This document shows positions 1 through 8,172 of a stretch of DNA of 64,000 bases, in pieces. The stretch lies in assembly GCF_003148805.1 (NCBI RefSeq), contig NZ_QGGX01000001.1:1-64000 (forward strand), in the 5' to 3' direction. Each line of letters opens with the position of its first letter. Positions within the stretch are counted from its first letter, which is position 1. The notes beneath the pieces were generated by a model. The model ran no database searches. It saw only the letters and a program-made list of their open reading frames with translations, and had not been told where the DNA came from. This DNA comes from Aminobacter sp. AP02 (GTDB lineage Bacteria > Pseudomonadota > Alphaproteobacteria > Rhizobiales > Rhizobiaceae). The translations under genes were made by a program, and so were the position numbers.

Positions 1-296
1 GAACACCTCCTAAACTGTGCGCTCGCCCTGTTCGGGATGGCGAGGCCCTTGGCATAGGCGACGCATTTGTCGGCCAGCCAGCCGTTCAGATCCTCCAGCG
101 TCTTGAAGCGCAGCCTGGGCGTGAAGAAGCGCTCGCGCACCAGGCCGACCTGGTTCTCGACTTGTCCCTTCTCCCACCGCGACGCCGGCGTGCAGGCCTC
201 TGGCTCGACAAGGTAATGTCCGCACATCTGCGCGAAGCGGCGGTTGTAGCGGCGATCCCTGCCGATGAAGATCGCGTCCACTGCCGTCTTCATGTT
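1..296 (-). pseudogene. istA: IS21-family transposase IstA, downstream fragment
   Basis: Read on the minus strand from 293, the frame begins MKTAVDAIFIGRDRRYNRRF and continues with WEKGQVENQVGLVRERFF, the conserved integrase-core stretch of IS21 IstA proteins. Near position 45-60 the match moves to another frame (HPEQGERTV), and that frame meets a TAG where the family usually has Trp, so the gene has a frameshift and a nonsense codon. The sequence stops matching IstA at 296, where an IS110-type element begins. The upstream half lies at 1553-1710. The fragment runs off the left edge of the window. Confidence 0.85.
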
Positions 297-302
297 ATGG
301 GA

Positions 303-313
303 TGGACGCCTCC
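303..313 (+). repeat. Left subterminal inverted repeat of the IS1111-type element
   Basis: The 11 bases tggacgcctcc are the exact reverse complement of 1536-1546. The repeat lies about 6 nt inside the left end. Confidence 0.8.
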
Positions 314-357
314 CTCTTCTCCGTCACCATTGGGTGACCAACCTGACGGAGGAAAGT

Positions 358-1356
358 ATGACAAAGGGTTTGCTCGCAATCGATCTTGAAAAGCAATCCT
401 TCCACCTGCATGGAGTAGATGGCGATGGCGCGATCATCTCGCGCAAGGTCAGCCGTGCAAAGCTCGCGAACATCGTCAACGAATTGGCACCAAAGACGAT
501 CGCGATGGAAGCTTGTGCCAGCGCCCATCATTGGGCTCGCTGGTTCATGGCTGACGGCCGACAGGGCCGGTTGATCAACCCACGCTTCGTAAAGCCGTTT
601 GTGCGCGGCTCGAAGAACGATGCAGTAGACGCGGAAGCGATTTACGAAGCAGCGACACGTCCGACCATGCGGTATTGTGCCGGTGAAGTCGATTGAACAA
701 CAAGATCTGCACTGCATCGCATCCGGGAGCGTCTGATCGTCCAACGCACTTCGCTCATCAACCACGCTCGCGGATTGCTGGCTGAATATGGCATTGTGTT
801 GCCGCAAGGACCATGGCGGTTTGCCGCCCAAGCACCAGCGGCCATTGCGCAGGCCGAACTTTCCGATCTCGCGCGCGAGCTGTTCGAGGAGTTTCTCGAC
901 CAGCTCCGAGACGTCAACACCAGTGTCGCCAAACTCGATGCGAAGATTGTCGAGATCTGCAGGGCTCACGAAGATTGCCGACGATTGGCGGAATTGCCTG
1001 GGGTCGGGCCAATCATCGCGACCGCGCTCGTCGCCAGCGTCGCTGACGCCCGTCATTTCCGCTCAGGTGGCGAACTCGCCGCATGGATTGGGCTGGTGCC
1101 GCGACAATATACAACCGGTGGCAAGCCTCGCCTCGGCGGCATTGGCCGACGCGCCAACCACTATCTGCGCCGGCAGATGATCCATGGCGCCCACGCCGTC
1201 ATCAGCCGACTTGCAAAGCATGGTGATCGTCGCTCGGTCTGGCTGAAGGCGATCGTCGAGCGCCGCGGATTCAATAGGGCGCTCGTCGCGCTGGCCAACA
1301 AGACGGCGCGTATCGCATGGGCGCTGCTAACGCGAAAGGAGAGCTACGCCGGCTGA
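358..1356 (+). pseudogene. IS110/IS1111 transposase, double frameshift
   Basis: The N-terminal DEDD/RuvC-like domain reads from ATG 358 (MTKGLLAIDLEKQSFHLHG, then NDAVDAEAIYEA) and ends at a TGA at 694. The next segment, VKSIEQQDL, is in a second frame; deleting one T near 673 would restore RYVPVKSIEQQ. A second shift near 705-712 leads into the C-terminal frame that ends at 1356, with LPGVGPIIATAL and IGLVPRQYTTGGKPRLGGI, the IS110 C-terminal domain with its catalytic-serine region. No single frame spans the gene, so it is most likely inactive. It is the only gene of the element inserted in istA. Confidence 0.85.
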
Positions 1357-1535
1357 TCTGCCGCCGACGAGTCACGGATCGCCGCAAACGCGGCGATGAG
1401 AGCGAGGTGGATACTGATGGCGCAACGGCGCGGACCGCAATTTCCCATCAAGGCCAGGAGCGTATTCGCTCCAGCGACAGGCAAGATAGATTCACGCATC
1501 CTTTGCCGCCGGTTACCAGCACCTGACCTTGCCCA

Positions 1536-1546
1536 GGAGGCGTCCA
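1536..1546 (+). repeat. Right subterminal inverted repeat of the IS1111-type element
   Basis: The bases ggaggcgtcca form a perfect inverted match to 303-313. The repeat lies about 6 nt inside the right end. Confidence 0.8.
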
Positions 1547-1552
1547 TAGATT

Positions 1553-1710
1553 GTCGTAGATGCCGCGCGTGCAGGCCCCACCGAAGAAGGCAACACCTTC
1601 ACCGTCACCGTCACGCCGTCCAGCAGGACGATCTCGTGGCTCCAGTCGAACTGGTAGGCTTCGCCCGGCGCGAAGCTCAGCGGGATATAGGCCACGCAGG
1701 CATCGCGCCG
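1553..1710 (-). pseudogene. istA: IS21-family transposase IstA, upstream fragment
   Basis: On the minus strand the residues PLSFAPGEAYQFDWSHE are the region around the first catalytic Asp (FDWS) of IS21 IstA. After VTVTVKV (about 1594) the match jumps to another frame at FFGGACTRGIYDN. By family comparison roughly 35 codons between these points have been lost. The fragment ends at 1553 against the IS110-type element and continues at 296 and below. From 1711 to 1916 nothing further is recognisable except the leader of the next gene. Confidence 0.75.
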
Positions 1711-1916
1711 TGATCGCCTGCTTTCGAGCAATGCGAGATGAAGCGACCACGAGCCGGCGTTGACGAAACCAACCAACTTTCTTGCGGCCCTTCCTCAAGG
1801 ACGGTTTGGCGGAAAAGTTTTCCAGCAGCGGTTCGCTTGCAGGTCGACAGGTGCTTGAGCGCCAAGCCTCTAGTCTCTTTAATCTACTAAATTTGTAGAA
1901 TTAAGGATGAAGGCTT

Positions 1917-2909
1917 TTGGCAGAGAAAGCTGGGAAAAACAGGCGGCACATTCACGTGCCCACGCTTGCGCGCTTGCCGCCGCTAACGTCGTTGCGGGCC
2001 TTTGTCGCTGCGGCACGGCACCTTAGCTTCACTCGCGCCGCAGAGGAACTGCACGTCAGTTCCGCGGCCGTCGGTCAGCAGATCCGCTCATTGGAGGAAT
2101 ATGTCGGTGAGCAGCTGTTTCATCGCAACACCAGCCCGCTGCAGTTGACGCCGGCAGGCCGCGTGCTGATGCCGGGGCTGACCGAAGCGTTTGAGACCGT
2201 TCTTGATGCCGTCTCACGACTGGCCAGCGATATCCAGGATCAACCTGTCAGAGTTTCGGCCGCGCCTTCTTTTGCTGGAAAGTGGCTGGTCTCGCGGCTC
2301 GAGCGCCTGCGATCGTCGGTGCCGGACCTTAGGGTGCAGGTGAATGCCTCGACGGTTCTTGCCGACGTCGAGCGCGAGGACACCGACTGCGCGATCCGCT
2401 TCGGCAACGGCGCCTATCCCGGCCTGTTCGTCGAGCGCCTGTTTTCGGAAGCGGTGGTGCCGGTTTGCAACCAGGAATTTGCGGACAGGTACGATTTGCA
2501 TCCGCGACTGAAGACGCTGCAAGGCATCCCGTTGTTGCACGAGGAAGGTCCCGAATACGACGGCTCGTGTCCGGACTGGCCGACCTGGCTGCGCGGCGAA
2601 GGCATGTCGACCCGCTTCATCGATGACGGCGTTCGGCTCAACCAGTCGTCCCTGGTGCTGGAGGCAGCGGCGGCAGGCCAGGGTCTTGCTCTCGGCAAGG
2701 TGCGCCTTGCCAACGCCGACCTGCGCTCGGGGCGCCTGATGACGCCTTTCGGAAAACCGCAACCGGTGGAGTTCGCCTATTATTTCGTGGCGGCGCCGCG
2801 AAAACTGAAGTCGCCACCGGTGGAACTGTTCCTGGGCTGGCTGCGGGCGGAAGTGCAGTTGGTGCGCGACATCGCCGTGCCGATCGAGGATCAGACTGCG
2901 GCCAACTAG
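1917..2909 (+). CDS. LysR-family transcriptional regulator (GcvA/AmpR-like)
   Basis: The 330-residue protein has the LysR layout. A winged helix-turn-helix lies at about residues 22-80 (LTSLRAFVAAARHLSFTRAA, then SAAVGQQIRSLE, then LTPAGRVL). A periplasmic-binding-fold effector domain follows, starting at VRVSAAPSFAGKWLV, and its sequence resembles the GcvA/TrpI/AmpR subgroup. The start is taken as TTG 1917 because an AAGGA lies nine bases upstream and a stop codon at 1908 closes the frame. GTG 1956 (MPTLARLPPLTS) is a good alternative. It is convergent with the nitroreductase gene, so it does not share a promoter with it. The target and effector are not deducible. Confidence 0.88.
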   Translation: MAEKAGKNRRHIHVPTLARLPPLTSLRAFVAAARHLSFTRAAEELHVSSAAVGQQIRSLEEYVGEQLFHRNTSPLQLTPAGRVLMPGLTEAFETVLDAVSRLASDIQDQPVRVSAAPSFAGKWLVSRLERLRSSVPDLRVQVNASTVLADVEREDTDCAIRFGNGAYPGLFVERLFSEAVVPVCNQEFADRYDLHPRLKTLQGIPLLHEEGPEYDGSCPDWPTWLRGEGMSTRFIDDGVRLNQSSLVLEAAAAGQGLALGKVRLANADLRSGRLMTPFGKPQPVEFAYYFVAAPRKLKSPPVELFLGWLRAEVQLVRDIAVPIEDQTAAN

Positions 2910-2979
2910 CGGCTCAGCACGCGAATTCGGGGTCAGGTAGATTTGGTCGGCCTCGATCGAAGATATTTGCGGCTCTGCT

Positions 2980-3828
2980 TCAGCGCAGCTTGAAACCAAG
3001 TCCCGTCAGCTCCTGGCGCAGCTGGTCACGATTGCGCAAGGCCTCGGTGCTCGAGATCCGTTTGGCGGCCTGCTCGGTCCAGTCGATGGCCGGCATCCGC
3101 TGTTCGGCCTGAAAGCCGCGCAGGGTCTCGTTATAGGCCTTGAGGTCGGCTGGGTCAGCCGTTGTGTAGCGCTCGCGATGCAGTACCACGCGCTGGGGCA
3201 GTCGCGGCTTGACAGCCGATGCCGCGCGGGAATTCGGCACGCCGACGGTCATGCCGAACACGGCAACGACTTCCGGCGGCAATCCAAGCTCGATGGCGAC
3301 CGCCTGGGGATGATTGCGCAGTGCACCGATGTAACAGGTGCCAAGGCCGAGCGCTTCAAACGCCACAAGCGCGTTTTGTGCTGCGAGTGATGCGTCGATG
3401 GCGCCGATGAGGAAGCTTTCGAGATAGTCCAGGCCAAAGGAGGGGATGCCTCGTTCAGCAGCGGCAGTGCGCAGCCTGGACAGGTCGGCCAGCCATACGA
3501 GCAGCACGGGCGCTTCCTCGATCTGGCGCTGGTTGCCGGCGAGGGCGTTGAGACGCGACTTCAGGTCCGCGTCCTCAACGACGATCACATCCCATGCCTG
3601 GAGGTTGGACGAGGACGGTGCCGACTGAGCCGTCGAGATGGCGAGTTCGAGCGCGCCGTCCGGCAATCCCTGGGGCAGATAGCGACGGACCGTACGATGC
3701 GACAGCATCGTCTCGATGGTTTCGTTCCAGTCTGCAGCTGGCGGGGAGCCGTTGCGATAGCGCCCGTGCCAAAGCGGCTGCAGGCGGTCCTGCAACGGGA
3801 ATTCGGAGACGTGAGGGGCATATGTCAT
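2980..3828 (-). CDS. NfsA-like NAD(P)H-dependent FMN nitroreductase
   Basis: The 282-residue protein carries the nitroreductase fold signature. SHRTVRRYLPQGLPDGALEL is the FMN phosphate-binding start and SAPSSSNLQAWDVIVVED follows. Next come FEALGLGTCYIGALRN and FGMTVGVP, and the tail after PRLPQRVVLHRERY resembles oxygen-insensitive NfsA/FRP enzymes. It should reduce nitroaromatics, quinones or flavins in the cytosol. The start is ATG 3828 (MTYAPHVSE); an in-frame upstream extension lacks family character. It stands alone between a convergent LysR gene and the copper-handling operon upstream on the same strand. Confidence 0.85.
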   Translation of the reverse strand: MTYAPHVSEFPLQDRLQPLWHGRYRNGSPPAADWNETIETMLSHRTVRRYLPQGLPDGALELAISTAQSAPSSSNLQAWDVIVVEDADLKSRLNALAGNQRQIEEAPVLLVWLADLSRLRTAAAERGIPSFGLDYLESFLIGAIDASLAAQNALVAFEALGLGTCYIGALRNHPQAVAIELGLPPEVVAVFGMTVGVPNSRAASAVKPRLPQRVVLHRERYTTADPADLKAYNETLRGFQAEQRMPAIDWTEQAAKRISSTEALRNRDQLRQELTGLGFKLR

Positions 3829-3922
3829 GCGCTTGGAATCCTGCTTGGGGCGTTGGGAACTGGCTGTTCGGTGTCCGGCGTGCGAATCGGCGAGAGCGTC
3901 TTGGGGGCTTCGATGGCCAGTT

Positions 3923-4341
3923 CTATCTATCGCCAGCATTGCGAAATGTAAGTTGAAGCGGAACGCGCTCACCCTCCTTCAGGGGTTGCTTAAGCCCGAT
4001 GAGCATCAGGTGGAATGAACCTTCAGCGAATTCGACGCGGCCGTATGCGGGGATGGCGATGCCGTCGAGCCGCGGTCGCTTCTTGGCCACGCCGTCAATG
4101 AGCGAGGTTTCGTGGATTTGGATCCTGTCCGCGAGCGCGCCGCTGGCCCAAAGCAATACATCCTCGGCGCTACCGTCATTGGTCCGCTTCATGTAGGCTG
4201 CGCCGTTGGTCGCCGAGGGCGGCGTTGCATATGCGAACGGGTGACTGATCGAGACCGCGCCGACTTGAAGCCGTGTGCCACGACTACGCCGCTCGACAGG
4301 GCCAGCGCCAAGACCGCCGGCAAGATAGGTTTCTTCCACAT
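3923..4341 (-). pseudogene. PCuAC-type periplasmic copper chaperone, frameshifted
   Basis: The body of the protein (VGAVSISHPFAYATPPSATN, then HETSLIDG, then GSFHLMLIGL) matches the PCuA(C)/DUF461 Cu(I) chaperone family, whose His and Met ligands bind copper in the periplasm. The signal peptide (MWKKPILPAVLALALSSGVV, then VAHGFK) is encoded from ATG 4341 in a different frame. One missing C around 4264 (minus strand AAG-TCGGCG instead of AAG-GTCGGCG) separates the two. The frame that holds the body has its own ATG at 4369 but gives no signal peptide. It lies 28 nt after SCO1. A real mutation and a sequencing error cannot be told apart here. Confidence 0.75.
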
Positions 4342-4369
4342 GAAAGCTCTCTGAGTTCTGGTGGCTCAT

Positions 4370-4957
4370 TTAATCGACGGCCAAAAGCCGCTTCAGCTTC
4401 GCGATCTGAGAGGCGTGTTCCTCAAGATATTCGATCTTGTCGAAGAGGCGGCCTTGCCGATCCATCAGGTAGATGATGGCGGTGTGATCCATGGTGTAGT
4501 CGCCACCGTCGAGAGGCACCTTCCTGTAGGTCGCCCTGAACAGGCGCGCCATGGCGGCGGTTTCCTCGGCGCTGCCGCGCAGCCCGACGATGCGCTTGTC
4601 GAAGGCGCCGAGATAGCTTGACAAGTAGTCCTGCGTGTCCCTCTCCGGATCGACGGTGACGAACACCGGCACGAGCTCGTCGGCGGCGCGGCCGAGTTCG
4701 GCCAGGATGCCGGTCAGTTCGAACAGCGTTGTCGGGCAAACCTCGGGACAATGGGTGAAGCCGAAGAACACCAAGTATGGCTTGCCCTTGAGATCTGCTT
4801 CCGTGAAGCGGGCTCCGCGCTGCGTCGTCAGTCCGAAAGCGCCGCCGATTTCATAGGCTTCGCCGGTAGGCAGCACAGCCGGGTTCGGGCCGGCCAGCGC
4901 AGGCGCGGCGGTGGTTGCCAGCGCGGCGATGAGAAGGAGCAGGGCGGGCTTGTGCAT
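4370..4957 (-). CDS. SCO1/SenC-family copper chaperone
   Basis: The 195-residue protein has an N-terminal signal sequence (MHKPALLLLIAALATTAAPA) and a thioredoxin fold. The copper motif C70-P-E-V-C74 is present (FFGFTHCPEVCPTT), and the conserved distal His lies in YTMDHTAIIYL. SCO proteins deliver copper to, or reduce, the CuA site of cytochrome oxidase and related cuproproteins in the periplasm. It lies 11 nt downstream of the solute-binding-like gene and 28 nt upstream of the PCuAC gene, so the three are probably co-transcribed as a copper-handling unit. Confidence 0.9.
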   Translation of the reverse strand: MHKPALLLLIAALATTAAPALAGPNPAVLPTGEAYEIGGAFGLTTQRGARFTEADLKGKPYLVFFGFTHCPEVCPTTLFELTGILAELGRAADELVPVFVTVDPERDTQDYLSSYLGAFDKRIVGLRGSAEETAAMARLFRATYRKVPLDGGDYTMDHTAIIYLMDRQGRLFDKIEYLEEHASQIAKLKRLLAVD

Positions 4958-4968
4958 GGCGTGGTCTT

Positions 4969-5802
4969 TCAATGGCAATCCGGTGCATCCTGGTCGAGAT
5001 AGACCTCGAACGCGACATTGCGGGCCCATTTGCCCTTCAATTGCTCCCAAGCAGCCGGTGTCGCTATCTTGGCGAGCGCAAGCTTTACGGCACCGGCGAG
5101 GGCCATATCCTGCTTGTCCACTGCGGCCGATAACGCGACGTCCGGCGTGGCAGGCAGCGTCGCGGAGAACTTCTGCCATCCCTGCTCGCGGAATAGGCGC
5201 ACCAAAAGCTGCTCGTCGTGCAACGCCGCGTCGCACACGCCGGTGCGCACCAGGACCAGCGATTTTGCTGGGGTGTCTTCGATGCGGACGATGGCGCCGC
5301 TTCGCCGCGCGAGCGCCCGCGAGGCGGAATTGCCGCGCGAAACACAGACGGTTCGGCCAGTCAGGTCCTCCCAGCTGTCGATGTCGGTATCCGTGCGCAT
5401 GGCGACCGTTGCGCCGGAGGCAAAGCCGACCGGCAAAAGGTCAGCCTCGGCGGCGATGGGGTCAGTGTCGTCGACCCTGGCCAGCACGATCTCGACATCG
5501 TGGCGGGAAAGTGCGGACGCGCGATCCTGGGTCGCGAGTTGGACAAGCTCCAGCTTCCTGCCGAGCTGCGCTGCGATCTTCTCGGCAATGAGCACGTCGA
5601 AGCTCTCGGGCGTGTAGAGCCGAAATTCACTGGTCGCGGGTGCCGGGGGCACGAAGTCCACCCCGACGCGCAGCGGCGCATTGGGTGCGCCATCGGCCGG
5701 CGTGCCCGCCGAGAGCGAGGCGAGCAGTCCGGCTGCAGCCAGCAAACTGCCGGATCTGATGGTGCACCACCGGCGCGGTGATCTATCTCGTGCCTCGGTC
5801 AA
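4969..5802 (-). CDS. Periplasmic solute-binding protein, family 3-like, linked to copper chaperones
   Basis: The 277-residue protein has a signal region (SLLAAAGLLASLSAG) after a basic N-terminus. Type-II periplasmic binding elements follow: LRVGVDFVPPAPATSEFRLY, then FDVLIAEKIAAQLGRKLELV, DDTDPIAAEADLLPVGFASG and LTGRTVCVSRGNSASRAL. It ends in DAPDCH. No permease or ATPase gene adjoins it. It heads an operon with SCO1 and PCuAC, so a role in copper-enzyme assembly or sensing is more likely than transport. Similar orphan binding proteins accompany quinoprotein dehydrogenases, but none is encoded here. Confidence 0.7.
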   Translation of the reverse strand: MTEARDRSPRRWCTIRSGSLLAAAGLLASLSAGTPADGAPNAPLRVGVDFVPPAPATSEFRLYTPESFDVLIAEKIAAQLGRKLELVQLATQDRASALSRHDVEIVLARVDDTDPIAAEADLLPVGFASGATVAMRTDTDIDSWEDLTGRTVCVSRGNSASRALARRSGAIVRIEDTPAKSLVLVRTGVCDAALHDEQLLVRLFREQGWQKFSATLPATPDVALSAAVDKQDMALAGAVKLALAKIATPAAWEQLKGKWARNVAFEVYLDQDAPDCH

Positions 5803-6141
5803 GACGGGGTTCCTGCATCTTGGTATCGACGGTTGTCTAACGCAGAATAATGTCGGGGAGATTGTAGTTATTGTTGATCATGTTGTTAAATAATCTTTAT
5901 CTGGCAGATTTTCATGGCCATTCGGCAACGACAATGGTCGTATGGTAGCAAGGATCGTCCGAAAATCTACGTTGATCGATAAAATAATCTCTGAATTCGA
6001 ACAAAATGAAACCAAGAGTGCTTATTGCCAGCGCAAGAATGGCTGCGTTGACACAAAATATTACGGAAATACCCTCCAGGACTGTTGGATTTTCCCAAGC
6101 CCGGTGCACCGCTGCCAGGGCAGCCGACCAGGAGAACAGTG
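5803..6141. promoter_or_regulatory. Divergent intergenic region, AT-rich
   Basis: These 339 bp separate the copper operon (leftward) from the ABC transport operon (rightward) and must hold both promoters. The stretch 5820-6060 is visibly richer in A/T than its surroundings. A ribosome-binding AGGAGAA lies at 6130-6136, just before ATG 6142. Short frames on both strands show no protein-like composition. Confidence 0.5.
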
Positions 6142-7230
6142 ATGAACCTCAGATCGAAATTGCTGGCCGTGGCCGGCGCAATCGGCATCAGCGCCACCAG
6201 CGTCTTGGCGTTGGGCACGGGAAGCCAACCGGCCTTGGCCAGCGCCAAGGAGCCACTGACCTTTATCAATTTGCCCCAGGCGGCATGGACCGTCGTCGGC
6301 CAACGCAAGGGCATCATCCAGGAAGAATTCGCCAAGATCGGCATAACCGACATCAAGCTGATCAATCCAGGAACGGCAGAACTGTCCGGCGCCGAGGCAG
6401 CGCTGCTCGATCGCGGCGGCCTCGCCATCGCACAACGCATGATGTACCCCGCGACCGTCCACAAAGCGAACGGCATCGATGCCGTGATCGTCTGGCAGTC
6501 GTCGCCTTCGGACAAGTTCCGGACGCCCTTGCTCGCCAAGGCGAGCTCTGACATCAATAGCCCGGTCGACCTCAAGGACAAGAAGTTCGGCGGCAGTCGC
6601 GTAGGCTGCGGCTGGACATCGCCCACCGAGATCCTCAACGAAGCAGGCGTCCCGCTGGACACCCGCATCCGTAAGGGATCGGTCCGCCAGGAGACGATCA
6701 CGAATTCGGCGGCGACGTCGGCAGCACTGCTGAGCGGTGCCATCGATGCCACCGCCACGCATATTGCACTGCCGGCTTCGGCGGCGCTTTGGCTTTCGGG
6801 CGAGGTCAAGGTCGTTGGCCGCAGCCCGGACAATGGCGTCTATGTCAATTCGGCCGGCCGGGTTTCCTATTTTGCCATGCGGCCCTTCGTGGAGGCCTAT
6901 CCCGAAGCGATCCAGGCATTTTTGATTGCGCATGAACGGACCAAGGCGTGGATCCAGGAACATGTCGATGAATCCGCCGAGATCATTGGCGAAGAGCTGC
7001 GCATCCCGGTCAACATCGCAAAGTTCCAGATCACCGATCCGTCGTCGTTCGAATTCATGCAAGGCGAGGCGTCGGCGGACAATGCCAAGAAGGCGATCCG
7101 TGACTTCCAGAAATACTACATCGCAGCAGGCGACGAGATCCTCCAGGAACGTTTCCTGACCGACGAGACGATAGAGCAGTTCGTCGACGCCCGCTTCTTC
7201 AAGGGCGGCGCATATTCCGTCTACAACTGA
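6142..7230 (+). CDS. ABC transporter solute-binding protein, NitT/TauT type
   Basis: The 362-residue protein has a Sec signal (MNLRSKLLAVAGAIGISATS, ending about ALASA). The SsuA/TauA-like type-II binding fold follows: NLPQAAWTVVGQRKGIIQEE, LINPGTAELSGAEAALLDRG and VDLKDKKFGGSRVGCGWTSP. It should capture a small organic anion, plausibly a sulfonate, sulfinate or related acid, in the periplasm and present it to the permease at 7302. The start is ATG 6142 with AGGAGAA nine bases upstream. It is followed by a perfect hairpin and then the permease gene. The ligand is inferred only from the neighbours. Confidence 0.85.
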   Translation: MNLRSKLLAVAGAIGISATSVLALGTGSQPALASAKEPLTFINLPQAAWTVVGQRKGIIQEEFAKIGITDIKLINPGTAELSGAEAALLDRGGLAIAQRMMYPATVHKANGIDAVIVWQSSPSDKFRTPLLAKASSDINSPVDLKDKKFGGSRVGCGWTSPTEILNEAGVPLDTRIRKGSVRQETITNSAATSAALLSGAIDATATHIALPASAALWLSGEVKVVGRSPDNGVYVNSAGRVSYFAMRPFVEAYPEAIQAFLIAHERTKAWIQEHVDESAEIIGEELRIPVNIAKFQITDPSSFEFMQGEASADNAKKAIRDFQKYYIAAGDEILQERFLTDETIEQFVDARFFKGGAYSVYN

Positions 7231-7248
7231 TCCCGCCCAACCGCATCC

Positions 7249-7275
7249 GATCGGCCGCCCCAAGCGCGGCCGATC
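7249..7275 (+). other. Intercistronic hairpin after the binding-protein gene
   Basis: A perfect 10-bp stem (gatcggccgc at 7249-7258, gcggccgatc at 7266-7275) with a 7-nt loop and no T-tract lies between the binding protein and the permease. It probably stabilises the upstream message or partly attenuates the downstream genes. Confidence 0.6.
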
Positions 7276-7301
7276 CATTACCAAGAAATCTGGAGCACAC
7301 A

Positions 7302-8141
7302 ATGAGCGTCACCACGGTGAATGCGACGACGCCGGCTGTGCGCAAAACCCAGCAGCCGGACAAAGCAAACAAGAGGCGCGTGAAGCCGCGTGACCTAGCC
7401 ATCGGCCTAGTCCTGCCGCTGACTATCCTCTTGCTCTGGCAGGTTGCTGCGCAACGGGCCTGGATCTCGCCGATTTTCCTGCCATTACCATCGACGACCC
7501 TGTTTTCCTTCTTCGACATGGTGGAGCGGCAGAGCTTTCACATAGACTTCCTGGCCAGCATCAGCATCGTCACGCAGGCCTTCGTGTACGGCACTTTGCT
7601 CGGCGTGGGTCTCGGCATTGCTGCGGGCCTGTCGCAAACCGTGGAGCGCATTTTCGGGCCGACGCTTGACGGCATTCGCCACATCCCCGGCATCGCTTGG
7701 CTGCCGCTGATCGTTCTCTGGGTTGGCATCGGACCCGCGGCCAAGATCGTCGTCATCACCAAGACGGTGTTCTTTCCCGTCTTCCTCAACACGCTTCAGG
7801 GCATTCGCGCCGTCGAAAAGAACTTTATCGAACTCGCCGACGTCCTAACCCTGACCCGATGGCAGCTGGTGCGCAAGGTGATCATTCCTGGAGCCATGCC
7901 CAGTATCCTGGTGGGAGTGCGCTACGGCGCGAGCCTGGCCTGGGCGCTGGTCGTCGTCGCCGAAGGACTGAGCGGCATGGAAGGCATCGGCTACCTGATC
8001 TTCCGCGCCCAGTCGCTGCTGATGACCGACCAGTTGCTGGTCTGCATGGTCGTTATCGGCGTCGTCGGCTTCCTCATCGACCGCTCCATGGCCCTCCTTC
8101 AACGCCACGTCCTGCGCTGGAAGCAGGGTTTCGAGGGCTGA
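7302..8141 (+). CDS. ABC transporter permease, SsuC/TauC type
   Basis: The 279-residue membrane protein has about six hydrophobic segments, starting with LAIGLVLPLTILLLWQVA. The BPD transport motif that contacts the ATPase lies in the segment from ADVLTLTRWQLVRKVIIPGA to GVRYGASLAWALVVVAEGL. The order GxxPAAKIVVITKTVFFPVF is typical of sulfonate, taurine and nitrate permeases. It works with the binding protein at 6142 and the ATPase at 10422. The two DszB-like genes lie between permease and ATPase, which suggests that their products act on the imported compound. Confidence 0.9.
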   Translation: MSVTTVNATTPAVRKTQQPDKANKRRVKPRDLAIGLVLPLTILLLWQVAAQRAWISPIFLPLPSTTLFSFFDMVERQSFHIDFLASISIVTQAFVYGTLLGVGLGIAAGLSQTVERIFGPTLDGIRHIPGIAWLPLIVLWVGIGPAAKIVVITKTVFFPVFLNTLQGIRAVEKNFIELADVLTLTRWQLVRKVIIPGAMPSILVGVRYGASLAWALVVVAEGLSGMEGIGYLIFRAQSLLMTDQLLVCMVVIGVVGFLIDRSMALLQRHVLRWKQGFEG

Positions 8142-8172
8142 TCCTCACCGCTGGCACGAAGAAAGAAATGAC

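Larger units (their letters stand above)
297..1552 (+). mobile_element. IS110-family (IS1111 subgroup) insertion element inside istA
   Basis: An element of about 1.25 kb carries a decayed DEDD-type transposase. An 11-bp perfect subterminal inverted repeat (tggacgcctcc at 303-313, its reverse complement at 1536-1546) marks both ends; subterminal rather than terminal repeats are a hallmark of the IS1111 subgroup. The flanks rejoin as one IstA reading: GIYDN on the right flank joins MKTAVDAIF on the left. This fixes the boundaries at about 296/297 and 1552/1553, give or take two ambiguous T residues. No clear target duplication is visible, as expected for IS110 elements. Confidence 0.85.

Noticed and set aside
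303-1546. IS1111 inverted repeats read as a standard DDE-type terminal repeat pair with target duplication
   Set aside because: The repeats are subterminal, there is no clear target duplication and the transposase is of DEDD type, so the IS110/IS1111 interpretation holds.
6061-7302. A 413-codon minus-strand frame opposite the binding protein at 6142
   Set aside because: It mirrors a strongly supported solute-binding protein gene and has no recognisable domain; long antisense frames are common in GC-rich DNA.
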